From Vitis vinifera (Eukaryota > Streptophyta > Magnoliopsida > Vitales > Vitaceae): DNA of 64,000 nt. Under the pieces are notes generated by a model, which saw nothing but the letters and a program-made list of their open reading frames with translations, searched no databases and was not told the DNA's origin. The translations under genes and the position numbers were made by a program. Numbering within the stretch: position 1 is the stretch's first letter; each line of letters begins with the position of its first letter. The DNA lies in assembly GCF_030704535.1 (NCBI RefSeq), contig NC_081823.1:6702501-6766500 (forward strand), given 5' to 3'. Positions 25,174-37,641 of this stretch are shown one piece after another.

Positions 25174-27954
25174 TCACTCTTTCTTCTGCAGCTGCTTGAG
25201 GAAATCTTCATTGTCTATCAATACCTAAAATAATACACAAACAGAGAACAATTCATTAGCTAAGATAGGATGAAAAACAGAGGAACCTTTTGATGAAAGA
25301 ACTCACAATTTTCCAGTCATCTGGGTCGACAAAAGAAGTCATTTTGGCGTTGATTACAGGAATTGGACCAGGTGGTTGTATGATCTTTCCTCCCAGTTCT
25401 TTGCTTACTAGCAAAACAGCTGCAGCACTCTTGTATACATCATCTGTACTTACAGCAACCTAAGCATAGATTTCATGTTTTATCAGAAAACAAACCACTT
25501 TTTTTTTCTTCCTTTTTTTTTTCTTTTTAGGATTTAGTATAAAAAGAGAAAAAAATGGCTTCACCGACCTCAATGAATCCGTTTCCTTTGGTATACTCAG
25601 TTACATTATAGGTATATATCAGCTCCAAAACAATTGTTTCGTTCATTTCTCCATAGCCCACCATGGCCATAGTATACTTTACAGTAGCACATACAGAAGA
25701 AAAGACTGAGTTAGTCATTCAACTACGTCATATTTTATTATTCATTCCGTTTTATTTGTCTATGCTTAGAAATAGCCAATTGTTTAGGAGAAGAAAGAGG
25801 ACTTATGAATTGATGCACATCTTAAAATCCAGGCCAGTTTCTCACATTCTCTCGAGGGTTGTCATACTTCAGCAGAAGCTTCATGCCCAATGCCTTAATG
25901 GAGCTCAACAAAAATGGGAAAAACCAGCACTCAGATGAGAGTTCAACAATGAACGTTTTCAACAGGAAACAAAACATAATAGAATATCCGATAAATTTAC
26001 CTGTTCGCAGAACTTGATAGAGAGATCTAGATCAGCCACACGAAGCATCATCTGGCAAAGTGGTTCAGGAGTTGAGGCCATTCTGGATGAGCTCCCAACT
26101 GTAGCCTTCAGAATCCTCCACAAAAGCATAGATGGTGGTGCCCCCTTCTGCAGCAGGCCGGCTCACGTGTGGCTACTCCACCATAGGCTCGAACAACCTC
26201 AGTCAGTTTATAAACCTGAAAGATCAAGCGCTGATCAGAGTCAAAACATGATCAAGGTCACACCTACATGGAAAGCCATCGACACCCACATCGAACAACC
26301 AGAGCTCAAAAGTTAAAACTTGTCGTGATAAGGAAATCATCAATGTTGACATATTAATAGAAGAACACAAAAATAAAGCAAATTACATGTAAAGGTATAT
26401 GAGATTAAAGTGGTTCAACTAACCATGCTTATTTGCAAGGATAAAAGAAAACATTTCATTATATCATAGAGGATATTATAAAAGACAAAAACACATACAA
26501 TATTACTAGTCCCAAAACATTTCCCTCTTTTTCGCCCTTTGTATTTTCATCCTGGACCACAAGTCTTTTTGTTATACTAGATATCTATACTCTTTCTTAC
26601 ATCTACACCCCGAGGAGTCCTCTTGCTCCATTAGATGTCTTTCGCTCTTCTTCACTTCTTCTCTATTCACCTCGTATAACCACACAAGCTTGTACCTCAT
26701 AACTTTTTCCCCTCCTTATATAGATAAGCACCCAACAAAAACTACCACAAAATGATGTGAAGAGAACTCCATTTAGTAACCATCAAGGCCTAAGCAAATA
26801 TCAAATTTATGAGAAGTATACAAGATAAACGAATACTGAAGTGGTGTATGAACCAACATAATGATTTGCAGCACAAAACTCACCAAAAAATGAAGAGAAG
26901 TATTGTTAATGAACTTATAGTATACGTAATGACCTCCTCTCAACCGTGTAAATATTGTCCGCTCTAAGGCCAAGGGGCCCCTCACGGCTTTAAAAAGCGT
27001 TTACAAAGTTTAGAAGAGTCCATACTTATATAACGTTAGGAACTTTCCCTTCTATCTAATGTGGGATGTCACAAACATACCCTCATGCAGACACAATGTC
27101 CTCGTTGTGTCCTATGAAATTGAGAGGTCAAACAAACAAACATCCGCTACGAGGTCAAACAAACCCCCACACCAGGGTCGGGGATCGGTTTTGATACCAT
27201 TTGTAACGGTTTGTTCCCAACCGTGTAGATATTGTCCACTCTAGGCCCAAAGGGGTTTTCACGTCTTTAAAACACGTCTATAGGATTAAAAGAAACCTCT
27301 ACATATATAGCACTAAGAACTTTCTTCCATATCCGATGTGGGATATCACAAATACTCCTCATGCAGACACAACGTCTTTGTTGTATCCAATGAGATTGCG
27401 GGTCAAATAGATAAACACTCCCTACGAGAACAAACAAACTCCCACATGAGATTTGGGGATCAGTTCTGATACCATTTGTAACAACCTTCTCCCAACCATG
27501 TAACTATTGTCCGCTCTGAGCTCAAGAGGGCTTTCACGGTTTTAAAACGCGTCTACAATGTTTAGATGAGTTCATACTTATATAGCGTTAGAAACTTTCC
27601 CTTTTATCTGATGTGAGATGTCACAGTATATCAGCTCCGCAACAAAATGAGATTTTTCAGGGCCAAACCCGAGAGCAGCAGTGGAGTACTTCTCCTCTGG
27701 AAAGTCTTGTTTCCTCAACACCTTCATCCCAAAACACTCGGTGTAAAACCTGGTAATACAACAAGATAAATAGTTCAACCAAAACAACCAACTTCAGAAA
27801 CAAGGCTCAGTATATATCACAATTAAAGGCCATAGTACTTGATGGCTCGATCAATGTCTCCAACTCTGTAAACAGCATGGAGGAATCTACGGTTATCTTT
27901 CTGCACCCACTCCAACAAATCATCTCCAGGAGCAAACTTCCTGGTCTCAGCCAT
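25174..27954 (-). pseudogene. GLX1: Two-domain glyoxalase I (lactoylglutathione lyase) pseudogene
   Basis: Minus-strand exons match a two-domain plant glyoxalase I, which isomerises the methylglyoxal-glutathione hemithioacetal: 27839-27954 (HAVYRVGDIDRAIK), 27631-27749 (FYTECFGMKVLRKQDFPEEK), 26001-26215, 25846-25893 (ALGMKLLLKYDN), 25569-25676 (ELIYTYNVTEYTKGNGF), 25307-25459 and 25174-25224 (stop TGA). It is broken. In exon 26001-26215 two single-base gains shift the frame near 26155-26162 and 26069-26076. The exon that should encode YDIGTGFGHF survives only as a decayed KFDICLGLDGY followed by a stop near 26775. A TRIM element (26925-27625) sits at the end of exon 2. Other splice sites are still good, so loss is recent. 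An in-frame 17-codon leader exon (28158-28208, MAAYHHLLYCFLLFISL) may once have supplied a signal-like N-terminus. Confidence 0.85.
26925..27625 (-). mobile_element. TRIM retroelement with three LTRs (LTR-int-LTR-int-LTR)
   Basis: Three 149-bp LTR copies (26925-27073, 27202-27350, 27477-27625) alternate with internal segments of 128 and 126 bp. On the minus strand each LTR starts TGTGA(C/T)AT and the inner copies end TTACA. Next to the right-hand LTR is TGGTATCAGAACTGATC, a primer-binding site matching initiator tRNA-Met; a short purine tract precedes the next LTR. GTATA flanks the whole unit on both sides (26920-26924 and 27626-27630), a perfect 5-bp target-site duplication. No protein is encoded, as expected for TRIMs. 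The third LTR implies recombination between elements or LTRs. Confidence 0.9.
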
Positions 27955-29819
27955 GCTTCCAACTTGATAGCCAACCATACCCAAAACCTCAAAAATTTAA
28001 CCAAAAACTTCTGCAAAAAATACAACAATTTTCATTAGACTTGTATAGTTCTCTCATCTTACTTGTTCAAGCTAAGATTGAGAGAAGAAGAAAGTTTTCT
28101 TGGTTTACATTAATCTTGAAAGCCATGGAGAGCAAGGGTGTGGTAAAGAGAGCTTACCAGAGAGATGAACAGAAGAAAACAATAGAGTAAATGATGGTAC
28201 GCAGCCATTGTGATTTGTGAGGTTATCTTATAGATCAATAATTAGAATAACGAACATTGATGACAATGAACAATGATGACAATGTCGATATTCTTGAAAA
28301 TGGTGACAGACCAACCATGAATTTATACTGTCTGTTTTAATACAGTCGACATTAAGGAAGTAGCATATTAACGTGTCCAAACGAAATCACCAAGGCGTAG
28401 ATAAGTCAATAGGATTTGGTCCACGTCGAATTTTAGGGTAGAGATCTTCTAGAAATTACATGCATGGTTCTTTTTACCTAGGTTTTTACTATTTTTCATA
28501 TTCTTTTAAACAAATGTGGCGATCTTAAAAAGTACTTTTTAAGATTTAAAAAATATTTTCAAATCCATACTTCAAAAAATATTTCAAATCTATTACACTT
28601 TGTGCCACTACCTTGGTGCCACATAGAAATCATCTTGAATATCCTATTTCTATTTACTCTATCAAAATTGTGTCATTAAGATATGATTTATGTGTTTACA
28701 AGTACTCTTGAACACTTTCACTCCGTTTTGATGGGTAGCCAGTTCATTTTACTTGGTTCGGGTCGGACACCTTTGAAGCTATTCGGTACAACCGAGTAAA
28801 AGTATCCAAAGTTGACATTCTGCCAAATATAATTGTTCGGTACAACCAAGTAAAAACATCTGATTCAACAACAAGTAGAATGTGGGTCCTAAAATAAGAA
28901 AGGACATAGTGTAATTCTAAGGGCACGAAGGTGAACGTGTTCTCAAAGTATACGATCAGAATGTGCCTCCAAATGTGCACCAATAGGTTGTAGGTCGAGA
29001 CGATTGATCATGCAATCATGAGCATTTGCCTATAAAAGAGAAGAAAAGAATCAAATGTGAGTAGCCTATATCTCATTTAGCATTGAGTGCACCAACAATT
29101 TATGTGTATATTTTTAAACGTATTATATTTAGGACATTATTTTTGTGTATTTTATTAAAGTTTTGTTGCCACTTTAGTTATTTGTCATATATTTATATTC
29201 AATTTTATATAATAATCTATATTTATATAAAATTACAATGAATCAAAGACAACTTTAATTTTAATTACAAAGAATTTATTTATTTTTAATTTATTAAAGA
29301 AGCTTATCATAATGTTTTTATATTATCAATAATTAATTAAATAGAATATAAAATAAAATGATGAAATTTATTTTAAAATAAGATAATTAAAATTCATTAA
29401 TTTTAAAAACATTTGTATGACTGATATATGCTCTATCTTAAAATTACACATTTTAGACTATACTCTACCTTAAAATTCTAGAATACTAATACTAATAATA
29501 ATAATAATCATAATAAGATAATTAAAATTCTATTTTTATATTTTATATTTTATATGGGAAAAGCTATAGAAGATAAAATTAGTACCCATATGACCTACAT
29601 TAGAATTTTAGTCATATCAATTTAAGGTCATTACCTAAGAATGGAAGAAGAGGGAAAAAAGAGGGTTTGAATTGAGTGTTTAGTCTCTTTTTGCAAATAT
29701 GAACAATTTCATTTATGCGAATGTAAGAGACAAATAAGCAACATATAACATATAATAAATGAAACAATTACATAAAGTAAATAGAGAAAGAAAGGGAGAA
29801 TGCAAATTTAAGACTTTTA

Positions 29820-30110
29820 TAAAAGTTTGACATAACCTGGCCAACATTCATTTTTCTCAAACTCAAACTAAAATGAAGATTTCACTAATCCAATAAGATC
29901 GAAGTCTTCAAACTCTTTACACTATGATTCTCGATTCTAATGGACCTTTCATACGCCTTAAGATATGCTTCACTCTTAAACAATCCCTAAGTGATATCTC
30001 ACACTTAATGATCCTTAGATGACACCTCAACCTTAAATTTATTTCCTTAAGTGATACCTCACACTTGAGTTTACCTCATAAGGTTTATAAAAAAATGAAT
30101 TTTTAATATA
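29820..30110 (+). repeat. Dispersed LTR-like repeat (a relative is inverted at 63590-63720)
   Basis: CCCTAAGTGATATCTCACACTT and related GATACCTCACACTTGAG motifs recur here. The reverse complement of the right end of the window (63590-63720) carries the same succession of GATACC-type phrases. This indicates a dispersed family present in both orientations, probably an LTR. Confidence 0.5.
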
Positions 30111-32739
30111 AATTTCTAATATGCAAATTTTTAGCTCAAGAATATAAAGAAAACTATGATCGAAAGATACACTAAGAATGAATGAAAATTTAAGCTCAAT
30201 GTGATCAAAATATTTTCTTAAGACTTAAAAAATAATTGAATAATAATTTAGAACTCTTCACTATTTATAATGGAAATGTAAAGTCTTAGTTAAAAGATCA
30301 AACTAATAGTTAAAAACAAGTCTCATCTGTATGGTTGTCTATATACTAGCAGTTGGAGCATTTAATGAAGTCATTACAAGCCAAAAAACATATATGAGCA
30401 TCTAGTTGGTCATCCACATGGCTTCTAGTGGCCAAAACTATCAAAACGGAGCAAGTGGATGATCGCCTAAACGTCCATATGACAAGTGGATGATTGCTTG
30501 GTCGTTTGCATGACAACTAGATGACCATTTGGTCATATGCATGTGCTCCAATTCAATATTTTTATAAGTTCACATATATTTTGGGATAAAAACCTTTTTT
30601 AACTAACTTACATCAAGACAAACCACCCTTTAATAAAATCTTAACTAATACTTAGATAATTTTCCTAGTCTAAGGCACTTTGGTAAAGTGAATAATGTTT
30701 TTAAGAATCCTTAAAAGATTTTAATGAAAAGCCTGAGGTCTAAGATAGTCTCTTAGGCTAAGTAGGTCTTTTTATCCTCACAAAAATTTTCATCTAAACT
30801 ATAAAATTATAAAACCAATTAAAAACTTATAAATGAATATTTTAATACTTTAACAAAAATATACAATTCTAACTTAGTACACCCGTCATCTTATATAAAA
30901 TATCTTAATGATAAACTTAATAAATATTTTCTTAATTTTTATTTTTAAAATTTTTTTGCCCATCATACTTAAATACAACTATTAGATTCAAATTTTATTT
31001 TGTTATCGTTAAAATTGAGACTAACCAAACTTGGTCTAACGACTCGCCCCAATGGTCTTTGCTATCGCAATAATGTGAAAAAAAAAATCAATAATATTGT
31101 CAAAATTTACTAAAAATGCTGACAAATAAATAAATAATCAAACGATTGATTCTTATAAACTTTTATCGTTGTAATCCATTTTGGGATATTTGAAAATGTA
31201 TTAAATTATTAGTCTTTTCAAATGTTTCATTTCCAAATATCTTATCTTAATAATATAAAGTAACAACCTAATAAATTTGGTATTTTAGGATATTCCAAAA
31301 TACATTAAATTACTATTTTTTGAATTATTAGTTTTCAAACTTTAATAAAATAAATAAGTTAATAAAATTAAGTTTTATTTAAACTTAAATCATATTAAGG
31401 TCTATTAGATTTAAGATAAATAAATAAATAAATATCATTGAATTTTAAAAACATTTGTACAACAAATATATATAACCTTATCTTAAAATAACAAAATTTG
31501 AACTATACTCTACCTTAAAATTTTAGAACCTGAGCAAACACGGAGTGACACGTGTGCAAACTCCGAACAAGTAATTTCCATAAATAAAAATTAATTAAAA
31601 AAAAAAAAAAAAAAAAAGCTTTCCCATGCTGTTGCATGGGATTGGGATCAACCAGGCCCAAGAACTCTCTTCTCTAATTATAACCCAGTCCAGCCCAATT
31701 TGAATTCCCTTTCTATTTTTTACTCTGTTTAGGGCCAAACCCAACCTAGAATAGGGAACTTTGGGCCTAAGACCTTAGCACTTTAATTTGGGCTAGCCCA
31801 AGCCCGGTCTAAGCAATGATGAGCCTGTCTCACCCAACTGAATCACATCCATGATTCCATATCACTAGAAACTTCCTTCTTTCTTTCTTTCAAGATTTTT
31901 TTTAATCTGCTGACTCCCTTCTTGTACTAAAATTCTTCAATCAACTGTAGCCGATTCATATTATAAATATAGTCAATGAAAACAACATCTCTCAAGGGAT
32001 ACATATGAATTCAGACCTCAAGCCACCATGAGCTGTCCAAGTTCTTGAGCCCTATCCAATCCACCAGGCACTTCTAGGGGTTTCAAATTGATCACACCCA
32101 TTGTCATATCAGATCAGACCCCTCTACACGACACAGATTCTTTGTCCATCATCATTGAAATTATGAATCAAAACATTTTAGTTGATGTGCTCCTTTGTCG
32201 AATTCTCATATACCCAACAAATATTTAATCAAAAAATGTGGGCTTGAAATAGGCCTGGCCACTAAACCCAAACCCACCAAGGTTAGACAAGACAAGAACA
32301 TACCACCATTTTCTCCCAACAAACCCTAACGTTTCACACAGTAACGTCGGAGGTCCAAGGACTTGAACTTGAACCACACATTGGATGGGTGCACGAAAGT
32401 CCCAGAGGCTTAGCCATGGCCCACAAATGGCCCTCATTTTTCCTCATAGGGCTGCAACTAGTTCCCATTTGTTAACCCATATGGGTCGATTTAGGAGTAG
32501 GTGAATTATTGATTTCTCCCCACTTAATGAAGATGTACAAGTGTAGGTGATGTGGGGTTTGATAACATTAATTGAAGGGATACCCCAATCTTTCATTCAA
32601 TGAGTTCACTTCAAATGTAGATAATTTAAAATATACATATATATAAATTAGATGATGTCCAAACTATGGTTCCACTCCTTAATTTATTTCACTATTTCAT
32701 GTAGGAGGACATATGAGCTTCACATTATGGTTAACCTCT

Positions 32740-33400
32740 TGAAACAAGTTTTAGAGATCGATAAATTTTTAAAATTTAAATATATTTTATCTATTTATCT
32801 TTTAAAATAAGAATTCGGGTTATCAAAGGTTCGAATAATAGTTTTTATAAAGGTCCAATATTAAATATGAGTTGAATATTGATTTATTTTTTGTAGTGAT
32901 TAGAAAGTATTTCTAACATCTTTAATACTTAAAATTTTTTAGAAAAACTATAAACATTTCCTAAAATCCTTATGAAACACACTCTTAATCATATTATGGC
33001 ATTCCTATCTAAAACAAATCTATAAAAAATTGATTCAAATATAATTATCTATTTATTTCTTAAAATAAGAATTTGGGTTATCAAAGGCTTAAATAATAGT
33101 TTTGATAAAGGTTTGTGATAGATATGATATTAAATATGAGTTGAATATTGATTTATTTTCAAATAAGATGATCAAAGCTTAATCATGTTACGAGATTCCT
33201 GTCTAAAACAAGTATTAGAGATTGATACATTTTTGGATTCAAATATATTTTATTTATTTCCATTTTAAAATAAGAACTCAGATTTCGAATGCTTGAAAAT
33301 AATTCTAACAAAGGTCTTCATGTGATATTAAATATGAGTTGAATATTAATTTATTTTCAAATAAGATGATGAAAACTTAATCATAAGATTCCAGATCTAG
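32740..33400 (+). repeat. Three diverged direct repeats, 198-269 bp apart
   Basis: TTAAATATGAGTTGAATATT occurs at 32861, 33130 and 33328. Each is preceded by an AAATAAGAA(T/C)T-GGGTTATCAAAGG-like stretch or a decayed version of it. The last two are followed by TTTATTTTCAAATAAGATGAT. A hairpin MITE (32894-32993) interrupts the first copy and accounts for its longer spacing. Confidence 0.6.
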
Positions 33401-33404
33401 TTAA

Positions 33405-33412
<8 letters not shown>

Positions 33413-33446
<34 letters not shown>
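33413..33446. repeat. (TA)n microsatellite
   Basis: A run of about 16 TA units in AT-rich intergenic DNA. Confidence 0.85.
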
Positions 33447-33450
<4 letters not shown>

Positions 33451-34631
33451 ATTTAAAAATATTTATGTATTGCTAAGAGCCTAATTTTCAAAATTTCTTT
33501 AACCCAACATTTGGCATCCACCTAATCGAAAATTGAGGTCAACATGAAAAAGAAAGAACAAAAAAGAAAAGAAAGTCTACATAGAACATGCCGTGCATGA
33601 CAATCTAAGCTTCAACTTACTTGTCTTATATATTTTTTGTTTCTTATCATGGTTTTAGCCATTGTTTAATTCAAAATTAATAAATAAACTAAGAAAGTTA
33701 AAGTACAAGAAATCAGCAACTAAAAACCAAAAAACAAGAGAGAAAATAAGATATGCTGAATCAAACACAATGATGTACTCTTTCTAGCTACCATCTCTGA
33801 TAGAAAGAATGACACGTTTATGTAATTATTATTAAATGGAAAACATATGGAAATGGGGTGAGTATGGGGCGGTGGAGGAGGCCAGCTGAGCTGAGGCTCT
33901 CATGGAAATGTGCAGGCAAAGGTGATGATGGTGCAGCCCACTAAACTTTTCGTTTGAGTCAACTTTTTGAAATTTCTCTTCATGACTCGCTTAATACTCA
34001 TTAACTCTCTAAAAACACGGTTTAAATGGAGCCCACGTGAGTTTTTCTCACGCCCTCAGTGTAAGACACTTGGGTATGGATTTTCTGTGGAAACAAACAA
34101 GTGGAATCAGACATATATATGGGGTTTTGGCTCTAGGGTTTGATATTTTGTCATTTTTGTGTAGTAATTGGTAAATAATTACAATCATATATAAATATCA
34201 TTTTCTTTTGGAAAAAGAAAGTTCAGTGAGAGAAAATGCTTAGAGAGATGCATGGTTGTTTGCATGGAAAGAAAATGCATGGTTGCATTAAAAATAGTCA
34301 TAAATATGTGGGAAAAAAAACCATGATGGAACTGTCAAAAACAATAAAAGAAAGAAGTAATAAAGAAGGAAAAATCACAGAGCAGGGTAACTTTTTATGA
34401 TTTCCCTTAGTAGGTACGAGAGGAAGGGTCAAAGATTAGAGTGTTTGCTCCATCACGGCCGACACATCCATGTCTCTTACATCTCCTATTCACACCACCA
34501 ATAAACCCCAAGGAAAAAAAAAAAAATGAAACCTAGACTGCTTTTCGTTCTCTTTAAAAGCCCAACCAACCCCTTCTGCCACTACGACACTTCGCAATTG
34601 AAGAGAGAGATAGAGAGAAGAGACTAGGACA

Positions 34632-35929
34632 ATGGATCACGGTCTGGGTCTTCTTCTCAGTTGTTTCTTCATCGTCTTCTCATCTTTGTTCATATTTTCA
34701 GAAGCTCAGTTGGCTCCAGCTCTCTTCATGTTTGGAGACTCACTGGTGGATGTGGGCAACAACAATCATCTCAAGCTCTCCCTCGCCAAAGCTGATTTCC
34801 CCCACAACGGCGTCGACTTTCCCGGGAAAAAGCCCACCGGAAGGTTCTGTAACGGCAAGAACGCTGCTGATTTTCTTGGTAAATTCATGGATCTTTATTG
34901 GTCATGCAATATTTGAACTGTCTAAGATTTTTTCTATAGATTCCATCAAAATCCAAAAACTTTTTTTCTTTCCCTTTCTTCATTGATCTGTTTTGGTCTG
35001 TAACAGTTACTTGATTTTACGTGTCTCCGTGACATCGATGACCAACGACCCGTGTCTCTGTGACATCAATGACCAACGACCCGTGTCTCTGTGACATTGA
35101 TGACCAACGACCAACGACCACCACCTTGGTTGGGTCCTTAACGGCTAATCGCCTCCTCAAAAGCAAAGGGCCACCACCTTAAAAGAGCAAACCATATTTT
35201 GTAGGCCACCTTGGTTGTTTAGATTTTTCTAAGTGGAAAAATATTTTCCTTTTTTCATCTTATAGAAAGGAAAATGAAAAGCTAAAAACATTGAAATATG
35301 AATTTACATGTAGAATAACTGCATGGTATTTATAGTAAAGACATGCACCTTCATTCATTAAGGGCATGTAGAGGCCAAAAATTGCCCTTCATAGCAGCAT
35401 GAAGTGAAGGGAAACTTTAGTGGGAGCCTTCCCTTATTTTGTAGGGTGTCTTGTTTAATAAAGGTAGACCACATTAATAATTTTGGTTTTTTCTTATTTG
35501 ATTTGATTTCATGGACCACTTCGGCAGCTGAGAAATTGGGCTTACCATCCGCACCGCCTTATCTTTCACTGATATCCAAATCCAACCTCAGCAATGCATC
35601 TTTCGTCGCTGGTGTCAGCTTCGCCTCCGGAGGTGCCGGAATCTTTGATGGCACGGATGCACTTTATGTAAGATCAATCATAACGCTATTCGTTTCATTT
35701 ATTTCCTCGAGGAAGGATCTCCTTCTTGTATTTTCTAAATCCACAAATTAGATGTATTCCTTGAAAGGGCGTGAGCCGTCGTAGGGTAAGTTTTGCAAAA
35801 CCTTAAATCCATGGGCCATAATTGGGCTTGGGGTAGCCCAAAAAATCCATGGGACATAGCTGGGCTCAACAAAGCCCAAAGGAAAGAAAGGGGACTAAAA
35901 ATATTGCGGTGAGCGTGGATCGAACACGC

Positions 35930-35972
<43 letters not shown>

Positions 35973-37122
35973 CCCGCTGATGCTTTTTTATGTCATCTTT
36001 TTTATTACAGAAACAATCATTACCACTAAAAAAGCAAGTGGCCTACTACGCGACCGTATATGAACGCTTGGTGCAACAGCTAGGATCGGCTGGTGCGCAG
36101 GAGCATTTATCAAAATCGGTCTTCGCCGTTGTGATAGGAAGCAACGACATCCTTGGCTACTACGGTTCAGACTCAAGCACCCGCAACAAGACTGCCCCAC
36201 AACAGTTTGTGGATTCAATGGCTGCCACCCTCAAAGAACAATTGAAGGTAAGGACTAGCCATCCTCCCTCTCATTAGTACGCCAATGTTCTGTACTAAAT
36301 AAATATTTACAAAAGCAGAAAAAATATTTATTAAATTTAATGCCTCACTGATCTTATAAGAAACAAATTATTAAAAATAAATAAAGGGAAAATTATGCTT
36401 TGCTATCAAGGAGCGAGCCTGTTTTGAACAGGCTCTTCGCTTTCAAATGCTCCTGATGGCACACAGTATTTGAAAAATCTTCCCGTTGAGGGTAGCACTA
36501 TTCATCAATGCATTGAACTCTACCATGATCGAAATCTTACCGTTAGTGATTTATTAACGTTTTTGAAGGGAATGTACAACCTTGGTGCCCGCAAATTTGC
36601 AATGGTCGGGGTGGGTGCGGTGGGATGCTGTCCCTCACAGAGGAATAAGAAGAGCACAGAAGAATGCAGTGAAGAAGCGAACTACTGGTCCGTTAAGTAC
36701 AATGAACGCCTCAAGTCACTGTTACAGGAATTGATATCTGAGCTCAAGGGCATGAGCTACTCCTACTTTGACACTTACAGTGTTATGCTCAACCTCATTC
36801 AGAAACCAGCTGCTTACGGTATAAACTACTGGCTTTCAGCATTATTTTCAGAGACTTGACATTCACGTCCTTATACTAAAAAAAATTTGTTTCTATTTCA
36901 GGATTTAAAGAGGTTAAAGCTGCTTGTTGTGGGTTGGGGAACCTAAACGCAGATTTCCCATGCCTGCCGATTTCAACATATTGCTCCAACAGAAAAGATC
37001 ATGTCTTCTGGGATCTATACCACCCAACAGAAGCAGCAGCTAGCATCGTGGTCCAGAATATTTTTAATGGCACACAAGAGTACACATTTCCCATGAACCT
37101 GAGGCAACTGGTTGCCGCCTAA
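34632..37122 (+). CDS. Secreted GDSL esterase/lipase (At5g55050-like), five exons, 364 residues
   Basis: Exons: 34632-34878, 35528-35667, 36011-36247, 36569-36818, 36902-37122; phases agree. Residues 1-25 form a signal peptide, suggesting secretion or a cell-wall location. All four SGNH-hydrolase blocks are present: FGDSLVDVGNNN with the catalytic Ser near residue 37, the block II Gly in SFASGGAGIF (about 113-122), VIGSNDILGY with the Asn near 174, and DLYHPTE with the catalytic Asp and His near 329 and 332. GDSL enzymes hydrolyse acyl esters such as lipid or cutin-type substrates; the substrate of this one cannot be told from sequence. Length is typical (about 360 residues). Intron 1 contains a 31-bp tandem repeat and intron 2 an antisense tRNA-Phe gene. 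The gene appears intact. Confidence 0.95.
35021..35112. repeat. 31-bp tandem repeat, three copies, in GDSL intron 1
   Basis: Copies start at 35021, 35052 and 35083, each GTGTCTC(C/T)GTGACAT followed by (C/A/T)(G/A)ATGACCAACGACC. The last is followed by an extra partial GACCAACGACCA. Confidence 0.9.
35905..35977 (-). tRNA. tRNA-Phe (GAA)
   Basis: A 73-nt cloverleaf on the minus strand starts GCGGGGATAGCTCAGTTGGG, has anticodon loop CTGAAGA (anticodon GAA) and a T-arm GTTCGATCC, and ends CACCGCA before the post-transcriptionally added CCA. It matches the nuclear cytosolic plant tRNA-Phe as I know it. The A box (TAGCTCAGTTGG) and B box (GTTCGATCC) are intact, and a T-run (about 35898-35902 read on the minus strand) serves as Pol III terminator. 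It lies antisense inside intron 2 of the GDSL gene. Confidence 0.97.
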
Positions 37123-37641
37123 AGTGAGCAAAATGAACAGAAAACAGATATCAAAGGCCTTGTTGTCAATGGTAGAGAATATGCTGACATGAAACACCAA
37201 AAGAGACAACAGTTTAGTAAAAGAGTGGGATTGATAAAGATGGGCTACATAGAAATAGAAGTGACTTAGAACAAAGTGTATGCAAAATAGCAGAAAATAT
37301 TAATGATTATGATACTACTGTACTGCATCTGTTTTAACTGTTTTGGTATCTAATTATAGAGGAAAGTGATCATAGCACCATTGCACACCTTCTTGACTTA
37401 AAACTAAAATTCAAAATTTCAAATTCTGCAGTTTAGAGAATATCCAGTGAATTCACAAAAGAAGATAACAGCTGTTTCTCTGGTTTCTTATGAAGGGTAA
37501 AATATGAATGGCATGAGTGACATGACTTTATGGCTAAACCATTCACTGCATGGATATAAACAATGCCCCAACTCATGCTGTAGAGCAATCCAAGAAAATC
37601 TTGGAGAAAATATGAAAATAACACCGTTTGACAAATTTAGA

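Larger units (their letters stand above)
28209..34631. other. AT-rich gene-poor region with decayed repeats
   Basis: No supported gene. Contents include two short copies of TTCGGTACAACC(G/A)AGTAAAA at 28784 and 28836, an LTR-like dispersed repeat at 29820-30110, an A-run at 31592-31617 followed by the hairpin CCCATGC-TGTT-GCATGGG, three diverged repeats at 32740-33400, a (TA)n run at 33413, and from about 33840 the probable promoter of the GDSL gene, with a CTCTTTAAAAGCCC TATA-like stretch near 34550. Confidence 0.45.

Noticed and set aside
28784..28860. Two short TTCGGTACAACC repeats considered as regulatory sites
   Set aside because: They are in gene-free repeat-derived DNA, and two copies alone give no evidence of function.
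32225..32437. A 70-residue minus-strand frame
   Set aside because: Isolated, with no splice partner and no recognisable domain.
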